A stretch of DNA of 64,000 bases from Gossypium raimondii (GCF_025698545.1 NC_068566.1:43751192-43815191); one strand, 5' to 3'. Shown: positions 36,887-50,285, counted from the first letter of the stretch. The notes: a model not told the origin generated them from the letters alone. Program-made: numbers and translations.

Positions 36887-36893
36887 TATATAA
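36887..36893 (+). promoter_or_regulatory. TATA box of glyoxalase gene A
   Basis: TATATAA, 94 bases upstream of the start codon. It is conserved in B and C at 99 bases, followed by a matching CT/CA-rich leader. Confidence 0.75.
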
Positions 36894-36986
36894 GCAATCT
36901 TTCACTTTTAACACAACTTCACAAACTTTCCCTCATTCCACTCTTTAACTCTAAACCCCAACTCTCCAGATTACATATTGCAAACA

Positions 36987-38941
36987 ATGGGGTCATTGGA
37001 TTCAAAAGAATCACCAGCCAATAACCCAGGCCTTCATTCTCCCCCTGATGAAGCCACCAAAGGCTACATCATGCAGCAAACCGTAAGTTCCTGTTTTGGG
37101 CGTTTACAACATGTACATTGCTATGGCTTTTAAGGGAATTTATGTAATGTTTTCATTTTTCTTTTGAATTTTACAGATGTTTCGAATCAAGGACCCAAAA
37201 CCTACCCTTGAATTTTATAGTCGCGTTTTGGGCATGTCGTAAGTTATATTATTCTTTTTTTTTTCTTAATTTTGACCCTTTTGCATTATAAAGTTAAATA
37301 AATATCTTTTGAAGTTCAAGTAACTTTTTAAATATAAGCAATGGCGTAGTTAGGGGATTGGCAGGCTTCGGCCTATTTAAAATAGAAAATTTTTCATTTA
37401 GTCTTTTTAATTTTTTTAAAAATTTTAAATTAGTGAAATTAAAATTGTACTTTAGCCTCTTAAAAATAATAAAATGTGATTTAGTCCTTTAAAAATTATA
37501 AAGATATAGTCTATTCAAATGGCAAAATTGTATTTTTATTATCGTAAAAATTAAAATTTAATTTCGATCACCCTAAAAAATTTTTCCTTCACCCCTGAAT
37601 ATAAGAAAAGTATTTTTGAAAAATTAAAATTTTTATTTTTAAAAGTTACTTTTGAGTTAAATTACCTATTTTTTTCTTATTTATATCTTCCTATAAACAC
37701 TTTTATTATGGAATCTATTTTCAAAATTGATTATTTCTAAAATCAAACACTTGTATTTGATTTGATTGTTAATGGAATCCATGACAACATCATTTTCAGG
37801 TTGCTAAACAAAGTGGATGTTCCATATATGAAAATGACATTGTATATGATGGGCTATGAGGTAAAATTGATATAGTTGTATTGCAAGAAATTGTCTTGTT
37901 ATTTGTCTCATTTCATTGTGCTATCATCTTTCGCTTATTGGTTTTAGGTGCCACCATTTTGGAAAAAAATTAATTATGTTTGATTCTAAATGCAATGTAG
38001 GATGTTTCATCAGCTCCAAGTGACCCAGTTGAGAAAACTATTTGGACATTTGGAAGACCAGCTACTATGGAATTAACACAGTAAGAATACATTTTTTTAA
38101 GAAAAAAGAAAAGAAAAATAATTGAACCCCATTTTGTTTTGACAAAGGTTTTGTTCTTCTGATTAAACTAGTAGAAAATCAATCAAACTTTAAAAAAAAA
38201 TTATATTGTAATGATTGAACCGGTCAAATTAAAATTTTATGGTCTAACCGATTTGATCACTAATCCGATTCTTATCATATTGATTTAACAATTTGATGTT
38301 TCCTACAGTTTCTGGGGTACTGAAAACGACCCTGAGTTCAAAGGATACCACGATGGGAATTCAGAACCTACTGGCTTCGGTATGCATAATTTTTGTCACT
38401 TTTGTAATGTTTGTTTCTTCCCACTGTTTGGTTTGCAAATTAGAGATGGAGACAATTTGATGGCATATACCATTCATTTGTTGTGCCTTATTGAACTCCA
38501 ATGGTGATAGTGGCAGGGGATCATATTATTGGTATTAATAGCTATCCTTAAAATATATGGGAAAACTTTAGAAAAAGTTGAGTATAATCATGCCACATAC
38601 TTGTATGTAATATTTACCCTCAACTCTGGTAACGTTTTCCCCTTCAGGGCACATTGGCATCACCGTGGATGACATGTATAAGGCATGTGAGAGATTTGAG
38701 AGTCTTGGAGTAGAGTTTGTCAAAAAACCAGGCGATGGTAAGTCATTTCATCTATATTAGCAACCAAAGTTAATGTCTGAAATATTTTCTTTCGGATTTT
38801 TGTTTTTAAAAAATGTATTAATTCATGCCTTATTTGCCAATTTGATTTCTAGGTTATGCATTCATCAAGGATCCCGATGGTTACTGGATTGAAATCTTTG
38901 ATTTGAATGGAATTAGAGCAATAGTTAACAATTTAGCTTAA
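36987..38941 (+). CDS. SPG: Glyoxalase I-family protein A, SPG-like (glutathione site degraded)
   Basis: Seven exons, all GT-AG: 36987-37082, 37177-37238, 37800-37860, 38001-38080, 38309-38379, 38648-38737, 38853-38941, giving 182 residues. It is one complete glyoxalase fold. The metal ligands of the family are present: Q31 (QQT), E97 (TMELTH), H125 (GFGHIG), E167 (WIEIFD). Of the glutathione contacts known in human GLO1, the Arg is kept (R35), but Asn is F101 (THFWGTE), Arg is T121 (SEPTGFG), and the KMKG loop is missing (DG joins Y155-AFI). There is no N-terminal targeting extension. Classical glyoxalase I isomerises the methylglyoxal-glutathione hemithioacetal. This protein fits cotton SPG, reported to have lost glutathione binding and to aromatise a sesquiterpene in gossypol synthesis. 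The fold call is firm and the SPG role is inferred. Intron 2 carries a MITE. Confidence 0.9.
37339..37597. mobile_element. hAT-like MITE in intron 2 of gene A, TSD AATATAAG
   Basis: Flanked by a perfect 8-base repeat AATATAAG (37331-37338 and 37598-37605). The right end reads inward CAGGGGTGAAGG, a hAT-type terminus, and the left end CAATGGCGTAG is a decayed match. Genes B and C lack it, so their intron 2 is about 250 bases instead of 561. Confidence 0.75.
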
Positions 38942-38963
38942 GCTAGTGCTTCACCAAGTTCAG

Positions 38964-39039
38964 GTAGTTTTGTTTTTATTGCTTATCAATCTTTGTACAT
39001 CATTGCAAATTAATCTAATACATGTCGGTGTCTATGCAG
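38964..39039 (+). other. Intron in the 3' UTR of gene A
   Basis: Donor 'ttcag|gtag' lies 22 bases after the stop codon and acceptor 'tatgcag|gaaac' ends at 39039. B (54397-54473) and C (60596-60672) have the same intron at the same distance. Confidence 0.65.
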
Positions 39040-39589
39040 GAAACAAGGATATGGCATATGTAGTAGGTTTCGTTCGTTGTCATGATTCTAGTGTTATAAT
39101 GTCTGCTCTCGTACATTAATTCCTTTGCTTTCTAGAACTTATCGAGAGACAAAATTCGGTGAAATCTTAATTGAAGCACATTTCATTTCTATTGTGTACG
39201 TTTTTTGTATGTTTAATATGTATAACAAGCACGAAAAAGTGGAAAAATAAAATAAAAATTGTAAGAGAAAACTTAATCTTCAGTTTTACTAAAATTCAAC
39301 TTAAGTTATTTAAGATTTTATGTCTATGTATCATGCATGTGCTTACCAAGTCAATGCATGAACTAGAAAAACTGAGTGATGAAAATGCAAAAACTTTCTT
39401 TGAAGTTACACACATGATACCATTCATCCTTTTACAATCCCCAACAGCATATATCATTTTGGGGATTAGCAAGAATTAACCTCTTTTTTTTAGGAATCTG
39501 TTAACACTATAGTACTATTATCAGTTAGCAGTTGAAACTTTTTTTTTTTTTGGTAGTAAATAAAAATACATGCCTAAAATTAGGAATGT

Positions 39590-40260
39590 ATAGGATAAAG
39601 GTCACCTCATGCAGTGAGCGACGAACATCCTTCACTAACAGACTTCTTACATATTGTGGTGGATCTGTGAGAATAACTAATTGATTTAACTGCTCTACTA
39701 TTGTCTTGGCCTAGCATTCAACCACCATGTTACTCTCTCTCAATATATGTCTAAACTTCACTTGCCAATCTTTAGTGCACCATTCATGAATTACTCAGAC
39801 TTCTGCAATGTTACTAATTGATGCAAATCCATTTTGAATAGTATAAATTAACATTGCATTATCACAATCAACCTCTACCTATTTGAAGCCCTTTGACCAA
39901 ACCAACTTTAAGCCTTCAACAATTGCTCGTGCTTCAATCTGGAAAACATCGAACACCCCTGTTACCATTCCGCAATCGACCTACCAAACTCCACTTGAAC
40001 ATCTCACTACTCCCCCTATTGCCGCTTTGGTGTTGCTCATTGATACCGATCCATTGATGTTAATCTTGATCCATCTAGGTGGATGCTGCCACCCTTGTTC
40101 TGTTTTAGAAAAACAGGCCAATTGTTTCATATTAATTACCACTAAATCCAAAAGACTTTGCGCAAGCAAGAGCCGAAGCAATGAGTTCATGGCTACTTCT
40201 ACTAGCATTATTAAAGATGAAATCATTAAGACTCTTCCAAAGAAACTAAGTAACAATTGA
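39590..40260 (-). mobile_element. LINE RNase H-domain fragment
   Basis: Minus strand near 40090-39980 reads GWQHPPRWIKININGSVSMS and AAIGGVVRCSSG, the start of a plant LINE RNase H domain. Pieces such as EARAIVEGLKLVWSKGFK and an HEW-C-W-VKF stretch follow down to about 39700. It is inserted downstream of gene A and is broken by stops. Confidence 0.65.
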
Positions 40261-40739
40261 GAAAAAAAAGTTGGCCATTCGCCCCTGCCAATTGTTAGAT
40301 TCCCCTCATTCGTGATATTCTAGTGTACCCAACACCCAACATGTAAGTTGACACTATTTAACACTTTAATAATAGCAATTAATAATAATGTTATTTATTT
40401 CAACTTCGACCTACTAATAATATTATAAAAACAAATTATTAAATTATATAAAATTAAAATAGAGAATTAAATTTTAAATTTCAAATAGTTAGAGGGATTA
40501 AAGCTTCATTATTCAAATCAAATCTAAAACTTTGTTCAGATTTGAAATTTTTTAACTTGCATGGAGCGGTAGTTAAAGCTTTTATCAGACATAGATTCAA
40601 AACGTGCGACTCCATTCCCATCGCCAATATTGTATCAAAAAATTCGTCACAAAAACTTTCAAGAAACATCAAATTTTAACTCCCTCTCTCTAGCTCCCAA
40701 ACCAACGTGAACAGAAAAGTTGAAGAGAAAATGATGAGG

Positions 40740-42201
40740 TCATGTTTTAATGAATTAAAATCAAAAGAAAAGAATTAGAAATCACCTTACCTAATTGGAA
40801 TCAAAAGTTTAATCAAGAAAAATCTTAACAACACAAGTTCCTCCTCTTCACACCAACAACGGTTGGTTCTAAAGCAAATGGAAAATTTTGCCAATACCAA
40901 TCATTTTATTACATTCCATATTATGCATGTACCAATTCAATTTCATTTTTTGTATCTCGTACAAGCATGCATATAACCTTATTGACATATCAATCATATT
41001 CTATCCTTTATTACATTCACTCGGGCATCTTTAGCACATATAATCATTTCTTTACAATTTAGTCCATAACTCACCTTTTTTACCAAATCGCAAACCATTC
41101 AAATTACAACCAAACATACACATATTCATAATTCAAATACATAAAAATTTAAATAAAATCATATCATATGACTTACTTGGTCAAAATAGCAAACAACCGA
41201 ATCTTCAAGGACTAATAGCAATTTTGCATATTCCCCGATTATCTTCAGTTTGGTTCAATTCCTGATTTATACAATAATTAGGTTCCATTTATCAATACCA
41301 ATCATTTTATAACATTCCCTATTATGCATATACCAATTCAATTTCATTTTTACATGCTCTAAAATTTTTCATTTTATTCAATTTAGTCTCTAAAATCAAA
41401 ATTGTCATAACTTTCAATTTTGAGCTACGATTTAAAAATCAATCTCAATCACGTCCTTCTATGACCCTCTATTATCTAATATTAAAGAAATTTGACATCA
41501 ATTTCAAAATTTATACACTTTGGTCCTTTTGAACAAAACTAACAATTAAACTTTATAATCTAGTCCTTTTTACTTCTAAGCTTAAAATCTATCAATTTAA
41601 CACCAATTTTTTAAGACTTCATCAATGGAAACTTTCAAAAACTTTAACAGTTTTACAAATTGGTACAGGGACTAGCTAAATTAAGCTTCCATAACCTCAA
41701 AAATAAAAAATACAAGAAAAAGACTAGATTGAACTCACCAATAAAGGACCGAAAGTTTGAAGACCTGGCTTGGTTATATCCTTTTTTTTTATTTTCAAAT
41801 TCGGTGAAGAAGAAGAAATATGGATGACAACATCCACTCTCTTCACTTTTTTTATACTTAAATTATATGTTAATGATCATAATTAATTTAATTAAACTAA
41901 ATTAATTAATCTAAATCAAAATTAATCAACTTATTAGATTTTAACAATCCTCCACCACAATTTGACCATTTAACAATGTTCTAATTGCTCATTTGGTCCT
42001 TTGATTAATTAAAAATCTATAGTGATAAAATTTTACAACTTTTACAATCTAGTCCTTATACCTTAATTAACTATCAATTTGACAAAATTAAGGGACCAAA
42101 CTTTAATAAAATTTAATTCTAACCTTGTAAATATTATCAAAAAATGAAAATGGGGTTCCGAAACTGCTGTTTTCGACACCTTTGAAAATCAGGCTATTAT
42201 A
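40740..42201. mobile_element. Truncated LTR of the TGTAACA family
   Basis: The right end 'ggttccgaaactgctgtttt' then 'aaaatcaggctattata' matches the right end of the solo LTR at 13760-13804. The preceding text has the same 'ttggtcc..tt' spacer style. The left end is not found. Confidence 0.4.
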
Positions 42202-42816
42202 GATCACTTAGTGAAAGTTGTGATAGTGAAATTAGCAAACATGGTGAAATTAATAGTGAGGAATGTTCATAAGAGTCTATAAATTTAGAACTTGAAACAT
42301 CATCTCCTCCAAATAATTTTATTATGATGAATTAAATGTTAAAAATATTGTGAGGGGGATATGAGAAGTGAGGATGATCCATATAAAAAGATTGAGAGAA
42401 AAGAGACTTTGAATAATAAAAGTAATTTGATGGTTGAACTTTGGTGAGTAAAAATTCATGAGATAGAATTCAAGAGTTGTCCTCAAGATGAAAAAAAAAA
42501 AAGAAGAATGAAAAGAAAAAGATACCTATGTTGGATCTAGTACCTTTATAGTAGTATTTCCGTCTATGTATACTTGTATTTTTGAAAAATTGGTTTAATA
42601 AAACATCCATTGATTAAATTAATATTCTTTGTATATTTTCCTCAACAGGTTTTTACATGCAAAGCAAATATCGACTCATTGATTATCTAACGTTTAACTA
42701 ATACTAAGCGGTATTACGTGATCATATTGTAATACGAACAGACAACTTATATTATTAGATAATCTAAACATGCCTTCGTTTAATTAAAAATGAGCAAACC
42801 AATTGAAAGACTAATA
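42202..42816. other. Non-coding stretch, no gene recognised
   Basis: AT-rich. Nothing supported. Confidence 0.3.
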
Positions 42817-43448
42817 TGTTGGTTTAAATTATAAAGTGTTGTGTCAAAAGTTCGGGAAGCATTTATAATTGGACCTAATACATGAGAGACCCAATTTGTC
42901 CCTCATGTAATATGAAGGGACAACAACTCTAGTCAAATTATGAGGGTGTGTCACCCCCTCTTTCTCAGTTAGACTGGGAGTATGTTTTCTATTTAAAATA
43001 ATATTATTTATCAAAGGCTTGTTCAATCAAGATTCTTGTACTTTCCTCTATAAATAGAGAGCACCAATTGACCTAAAATGATACTTCATACATTATTCAC
43101 ATATTGTTATTCTGTCAGAAATTAGTGGTAATTTATTTACTTAGAATAAATTCTATACGATATTTTTCGGTTTTTATAGAGAGAACTTACTTTCCTATTG
43201 AAAGTAAGTAAATCGTTTTCTTTTCTATGTTTTGGTTCGTATTGCTCGAGCCCAAACTCAATGCAATTCATTATACGAGAATAGTGGAGAAGATGGTTTG
43301 GTTGAAAGCATCCGTCTCGCACAAAGTACAGGTCCTATTCTGGTTTAGGGTTTATTACTATAAATATCACAAAATTGCTCGGTTTTGAAAATTTTTAAAA
43401 CAACCGCTATAGCTGTAAAAACTATTTTCTTAACTAATTTTTCCAACA
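42817..43448. mobile_element. Possible solo LTR, TGTTGG...CCAACA
   Basis: 632 bases with perfect 6-base inverted termini and an internal 'ctctataaatagagag' that would be a good LTR TATA box (about 43050). The flanks TAATA and ACCTA do not form a target duplication, so it could be a recombinant or a chance match. Confidence 0.4.
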
Positions 43449-45374
43449 ACCTATAGAAAAGAGAGAAAAGATTATGTTTTCATTAACCTTAACTTAAATT
43501 TGTCAAGTAGACTTGTTTCTTTATTTTAGGATTTCGTGGATTCATTTAGAGGAGCTCAATTAAACTATTCCACTTTTCATAAAGATTCTTTCCTGTTCTA
43601 CCATGGATAAGATTCAAGGATGAATCTTTTCGAGGAAGGGGAAATGATACATGCATGAACGGAGTGAAATTTATTAAATTCAATTCACCAAAGTAGCCAA
43701 TTTTCAAGTTTGGAAAACCAGCTAACTTGTGACATGGGTCCTAGCATTTCTAGGTCGGGATGTCTTCTAATCGGTGAAAGATTAATCTCTTATCTTCGAA
43801 ATGCACTTTAAATCGTCTGATTTTGAGTTTGGTATCTCAAATTATGGTCATTTTAGTGAAGACAGTGTGTATAGAAAATTTTGGGCGAGATTATTGCGGA
43901 AATTACGAGTTTTGGACTTGGATTAGATTTTACATCAATTTAGGTTCAATTTTGAGGCTTAATTTTGATTATATATAAGCCCAATATTGCATTATGCTTT
44001 TTGTATTTATTGATTCCTAATTTTAGGATATTATTTAAGTGTTTTAACTTCTTTAGAAGTTTTTTTTTATAATCTTTTTTTGGTTGGCAAGAAGGTTTAG
44101 TTCAACTAGAATCACCTCTCACTTAGCCAAACTAGAAGTTTAATTAAGTTATGAGTTTGTTTTCATTCAATGAACTTACATTATTCATTATATTATAAGA
44201 TTTTGATTATTTAATTAATAAAAACACTTTTTGGAGTATTTTATTTTGCAAGATTCTATTCTTATTTTTATTCGGAAGATTCTTTTTACTTAATATTGTT
44301 CAAGATTTGGAGACAAATTCTTCAAACTCCGGATTACCAAAAATTCATTTTTGGAGGGTCAATTAGAGTTATTGATTGAGTTTGTCGAGAAATATTTCTC
44401 GGAGAATTCAATCAAACACTTATCCTTATATTCATCTTCATTAACTTATCTATTCCATCTTTCACCTTTTTTATCTTATTTAATTTTTAGTTTTTTTGTT
44501 ATCTTTACTAGTTAAATTCGTTTAATTCACATTGCTTGCAATTTTTTGTTCTTAAATTTCAAGAACTCTTGTTCAAGTCGGTTTTCTTAAAACCAAGTCA
44601 CTAATCATTCGAGCTTAATTCCATCCTCTTATTCTTTCTTCCATATTCCATTTTTGCTATCAAATTCTCATCTTTCTTTGCTTTTTTTTCCAGGTTCGAA
44701 ACTTTCCTTTGCTTGCGGCCCTTTTTTTTTTTCAACATTATCAAATAATTCTTTTCTTCCTAAATTTAAAATAATTCACCTTAAATATTCTTTTAAATCT
44801 TAATCCTTCAAATAGTGAGAAAAAATCATACAAAACATAAAATTCAAATTTTTTTTCTTTTTCATGAACGGGGTTCAGATTTCTTAAAGTTTCTCAATCT
44901 TTAATAATCAAATTTGTATTTCTACTTGTTTATTTTGAGAATAAATAAATTTAGGTTTTTCTTTAAACCTCTCCTTTATTTTCATTCTCCATCTCTCCTT
45001 CGTAATGAAAGTTAAAATATATTGTAAGTCTCTATTTTTTTGTATATTTGAAATTTAGTCTATCTATTTTTATTTTCAGAAATTTAGTGTTTCTACTATT
45101 CATATAAAATTCATTGGTGTGACACTTAAGTATAAAATTCACTTAATAGTCATATTACAAAAATTGATGTGGTAATGAATCAATCTAAGGGAAGAATTTT
45201 AATAATGTTAATAGTTAAACTTGCATTTTTAAACCCTAAAAGTAAAGGGACTATATTTCTTAAAATAAAAGCAGATGTACTAAATTCCAAATGTACTAAT
45301 TGAAATGTATTTTAACCTATAAATAAACCAATAATAATGACTTTTTAAATGTTTTTTTAAAGAATTTCGATATT
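43449..45374. other. Non-coding stretch, probably old repeat
   Basis: AT-rich, pyrimidine-rich around 44450-45000. No protein frame or element end is identified. Confidence 0.3.
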
Positions 45375-45382
45375 GTTATACT

Positions 45383-48300
45383 TAGATCTGTCCATGGGTC
45401 AGATTACACGCCTAGGTCCGAAGGCCCGCCTAAATTTTGGGAGGGTTTGGGTAAAAATATTAGGCCTGGAAAACAAGTTTGGGCAAAAAAATTATGTAAC
45501 AACCCTGTTTAGACTCTAGTCGGAACAGTGGTTTTGAGACCACAAATTCGAGTCTGAAAAATATCTTAATATTATTTTCTGAGTCTACAGCATGTGAATT
45601 GGTATGTGTGAAATTTTCATGATTTCATTTGATCATTTGTGTGCTTAATTTGCAAAAAGGATTAAATCGCAAAAAATGCAAAATTATACTTCTATTTGAA
45701 TAATGGCCGATTTGATGTGTCTTTAAAAAGAGGAGATCCTTATGTGGTTATTTAACCATTGAATGCATTAAATGGCAAAGCTGGACATTACTTAGTGGGT
45801 TTTAAATGATATTATAAAGGTTAAAAATGGAAATTGATAATTAAATAATGAAATAATAAAACAAAAGTATGAAAATAGGCCATTATGTTCATCTTTGGCC
45901 GATAATAACAAGAAAAGAAAAGAAAAAAGACTAAGCTAGGGTTCGGCTTTGATATTTGGTGATTAAGGTATGTGTTTTGATCTATTTATGATAATTTCTA
46001 TGTTTTTGTGATTGTTGCTTAGCATTTTATTAAGCACATGCCTCAATTTCTGATTTTGATGAAGATTGTGAGTTAAGTCATTGATGAATTTGTGAGTTTA
46101 ATGATGTTAATTGAAATTTTATGAAAGATAGGTGTTGGATTAATATGTTTTGTATTGAGATTTTTGATGAATTTGAGTATTTTGGGTTAAATCGTGAAAA
46201 TGAGAAATTGAGGGGCTAAAATGTGAAATAAATGAAATGTGTGGGGTTATATGAGTTAAAGGAATATTTAACCAAGCTAGGATATTGTTAAATTATGTGT
46301 ATTTTGTGATTTTATGAAATAGGGATTAAAATGTCAAAATGTGAAAATGTGAGGGCTAATTTGTAAAATACCCTAAATATGTGTATATGGATTGAATTGA
46401 ATGGTTTGGTGAATGAATAAGCTAAATTTGTATTGAATTAGATTAAGAAAAGAAGAATTCGGATTTGGATTAGGGGAAATCAAAAGTAGACAATAGCCGT
46501 TCCGGTCCGTTCGTCTCCGTACAAGGTAAGTTCATAAGTAAATAATTATTGTTAATTTATATGAAAATTTATTTAATTGTGCTGAATTGAATTTTAGTAA
46601 TTATATATGAGCTTGTTGAATTGACATAAGTGTGGGAAAAGTAGATACAAGCTTGAATCGATCGAATTACGACGTTCGAAAGCCCCGTACGAACCATAGG
46701 AATAGTTAGGATATATATGTCATGACATAGGATTCCGATATGTGATTTCTTGTAAGACAATGTTTGGGACGTTGGCATCAAATTGAGATTTACGTGTAAG
46801 ACCCTGTCTGGGACAGTAGCATCGATATTTGATTACAAGTAAGACCTCGTCTAGGACGTAGGCATTGTACGAGCTTTTCGAGTTATCCGAGTATCCTTAT
46901 TGATTCTGAATGGTTCAACAGGCAGTGTTAAGTTGAGATCGAGTGTGAATCGAGTTAAATGACTCAGGTACGTGCGAAATTAAATGTTCATGAAAATAGG
47001 TAAGTATAATACTTGAGATGATGATATGAATTATACATGTTAAAGGTGTGACTATTATGTGCATGAGTTTGTTCATGTTCGGCCATATTGATATAATTAT
47101 GCTAATGTTCATTTGATAATTTATTTACTTATAACTTACTAGGCAATTTAAGCTTACTGTGTGTGTGTTTGTTCGTCGTTTTATAGATTTTTGGAAAGTT
47201 AGTTACAAGCCCAGGGATCGTCAAGGAAGTCTGTCACACTATTGACCTCTATTTCGGTATTTTAAAAGCTTGAAACTTTGAACAAATGGCATGTATAGGC
47301 TAGCATTTGTTTTGTTTAGTCTTGAAATGAGTATATATTTAGCCAGGCGAAAATAGCTTAATTTTGATATTAATGTTATGTGTATTCGGTCATGGCAATA
47401 GCTCATTATAGAAGTATATTTCTTGGTGTATATATATGTGGTATGTGATTATATGGTTTGGTTTGATTAATAAGTTAGTTGATGGTTGTGTAATTTTGGT
47501 CATGGTTTACACACATTTTGGTAAGTATGTTCCAAAACAAGTATGAACGGTGTTTTGGTTATATGTCTTGGTTGACTAATGATATGAATGATTTATAAAT
47601 AGCTCATTTAGTAAGCTTGATACATGATTTGATTTGCAATGGTGGTTGGTCTTGTGTTTCGGCTCAGTGAAGAGGTAAATTGATGAAATTATGTTCGATT
47701 GCGTAAGGGTTATTTAAATCGGTCTGTAATGGTTAAGCATGCACATATTATATGCTTGAATGAGTGAGTTTTTAGGTACGGTTCAAGATGAAAATGGCAT
47801 GAATTATTTTTGGAGGTTAAAGGTGATGACCGAAAATTGGATTAATGGATTTGGTTGTGTATATGAAATTTTGGCATGGTACATAGCATATGAAATTGGC
47901 ATGTTTAATATTGATTATTGAACTTAGAAAATGGTTAAGTATAGTCAAGTGGGCAATGTATGAAATGGTTAGTTTTACAATTAAAATTTGGTCATTTAGA
48001 AATTGCTTGCATGTACTTGTATAATTTTGCCCATTTTGCCGTGTGATATAGTTCAGCTTAAATTAATATGTACATGTATAAAGATCGTAAATACTTTATA
48101 TTGATTTTAGTTAATGTTATGAATTGATATGGTTAGTTGTGGTTTAAATATGCAAGTGGGTAAGTTAATATAATGAATGTATTGTTGTAAGTTGAGTATA
48201 TGAAACCGACATATGATTGATGATTATTTAGGTGTCCAAATGCCTTACTATATAGCCACAAGTTTCGCTAATGGAATTAATGTATATATATTACGATATG

Positions 48301-49084
48301 ATGTTTTATAATAGTAAAATATGTTTGGTTAGTTGGTTAAGTGGTACACATGTAAAAATTTTATAAATTTATGACATATGGTTTGAATTTGGTTTTCATG
48401 TGTTAGTTTGATTAAACATTTTGATGTGGATTGGCTTTATGATTCATATATTCGAATCTAGTATAAATGATTCGTGGACATTCGAGTTTAGTAATGTTAC
48501 AAATGTAATTTTATTCTTTGGTGAATAAAAGGTGATAAATGATTGTGCTGGATTGTGTCTTTTACGGTAATGCCTCTTTACCCTAATCCGGCGACAGATA
48601 TAGATTAGGGGTGTTACAAATTAGACCTATTTAAAATATGTGTCTGGCTCAGACTTGAACATTCAAGGCCCAAGTCCAGCCCAACCCAACTCGTTTTTAA
48701 GCTTATAATACTTTATATTATGTTATTTTTATATATTATGCAATTTAATATGCATTAAAAAAAATAAATCTATGCTACATATATAATACCATATAAAAAA
48801 TAAATCTAATATAAACATTAAAATAGTGTTAAGATGACTACATAAAAATTTCAATAAATAAAAAATATATAAAATTGTTAAATATTAAATTAAAACAATA
48901 TAAATATATATTTTTTAAATTTAAAAATAATATGGGCGGACCTAAGATGGGTTTGGGTTAGTCTTTTGTGAAAGGGCGGGCTTGGACAAAATTTTATGCC
49001 TATATTTCAAGCCGGACTAAGCTTGGACAAACATAAATTATATTAATATCATGCTTAGACCCGATTCGACCACAAGCACCTCTA
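45383..49084. mobile_element. hAT-like MITE (573 bases) split by a solo LTR, TSD GTTATACT
   Basis: Perfect 8-base TSD GTTATACT at 45375-45382 and 49085-49092. Termini TAGATCTGTCCATGG and, read inward from the right, TAGAGGTGCTTGTGG are imperfect inverted repeats of hAT type. Without the nested LTR and its duplicated target the element is 573 bases, AT-rich and non-coding. Related copies lie at 5740-6265, 49388-49990 and 61690-62049. Confidence 0.82.
45495..48618. mobile_element. Solo LTR, 3124 bases, TSD AATTA
   Basis: Starts TGTAACAACCC and ends GGGTGTTACA, with a perfect 5-base TSD AATTA at 45490-45494 and 48619-48623. Its left end 'ggaacagtggttttgagaccac' matches, in reverse complement, the right end of the solo LTR at 11396-13804, so both belong to one family. 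No pol or tRNA primer site is present. Confidence 0.85.
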
Positions 49085-49387
49085 GTTATACTGATTTATT
49101 TTGGAAATGTGAATTTTATAAGTTAGAATAAGGTTAGAGGTTCTTTTCCCTGATAATGAAATAATGTTAGAGTTAGAAGATTAGAAACACAATGAATTAA
49201 GGGATTTAATTATTAAATTTTGTTTGATTAGTAAGAAATAAGAAAGAGATTATATAAAAAGAATTGATTCCGTGTAAAGGGGAAAAGATTTTTTTTTTTT
49301 TTTTTTTGTAGTTACTTGAAGTTTGTCTCATTATTTTAAATATTAAGATTTAAAAAAAAATTAAGGTGGGTTAAAATTTAAGCTATG

Positions 49388-49990
49388 AAGAGTACACTTG
49401 CTTATGAGTCGGGTAATTTGTCCAAGTTCGAAGGTCCATTCGAAAATGAAAGGGTTTTAACAAAATACGAGACTTGAAAAATAGATTTAGACAAATTTTA
49501 AGGCTTAGTTTTTATATGGGTTGAGTCTTGGGCAAAATTTTTTACTTAAGCTTGGCCCAGCCCGAATATTGTTATAAAATAATATTATATTGATTATATA
49601 TATTAAATAATATTTATATTTATATTAAATCACTAACCCAATAACAATTAAATCACCCAAAACCTAAAAAACTTACCCGACTAAATAACCCAACCCAAAA
49701 TATAAAATTTTAAAATTTATATTTAATACAATAAAATGCTTATTATATTTATTTTTTAATACAATGAAACATGCATTATATTTATAGTGTTTTAAATATT
49801 TTTAATGTGTCGAAAATTTTCATTTTAGGATTTTTAGTGCATTTAGTATATTATATTTTTAAAAATTAATTTAAAATAAAATTAATCTAAAATAAGCACA
49901 TTTTTCAAGCCGAACCGAACCTAAACTTAAAAATTGATCTAAATATATTAGATGAATTAGACTCAAACTTAAGTGTTGATACCTCTTATG
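49388..49990. mobile_element. AT-rich hAT-like MITE relative
   Basis: The left end 'agagtacacttgcttatgagtcggg' and the right end 'gttgatacctctt' form a weak inverted pair. Composition and internal order follow the family above. No clean target duplication. Confidence 0.4.
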
Positions 49991-50285
49991 TAGTAAATTA
50001 AAGAAGGATAAGTCAGAAAACGACTGCAATAAAAAAATAAAATAAAAGTAGTTGTGGGGATAATTTATATATATAATAAGGGTTGATTAAGAACTTATAA
50101 ATTATCAAGAGCATTTTTATATATAAAAATAAATATTATTTTAAGCGTAATATTTTTTATAACTTTTTGAATTTAGGAACAAATATATATTCTATTCATC
50201 ATTTTAATTTCAACTAAAATAAAATATAATTAAAAAACTAATGAATAATTTGTGACTATCAAAAAGATCAAAGATGAATAGTTTA

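Noticed and set aside
39171..39479. 102-residue frame downstream of gene A
   Set aside because: Covers 3' UTR and flank that are duplicated but not open in B and C.
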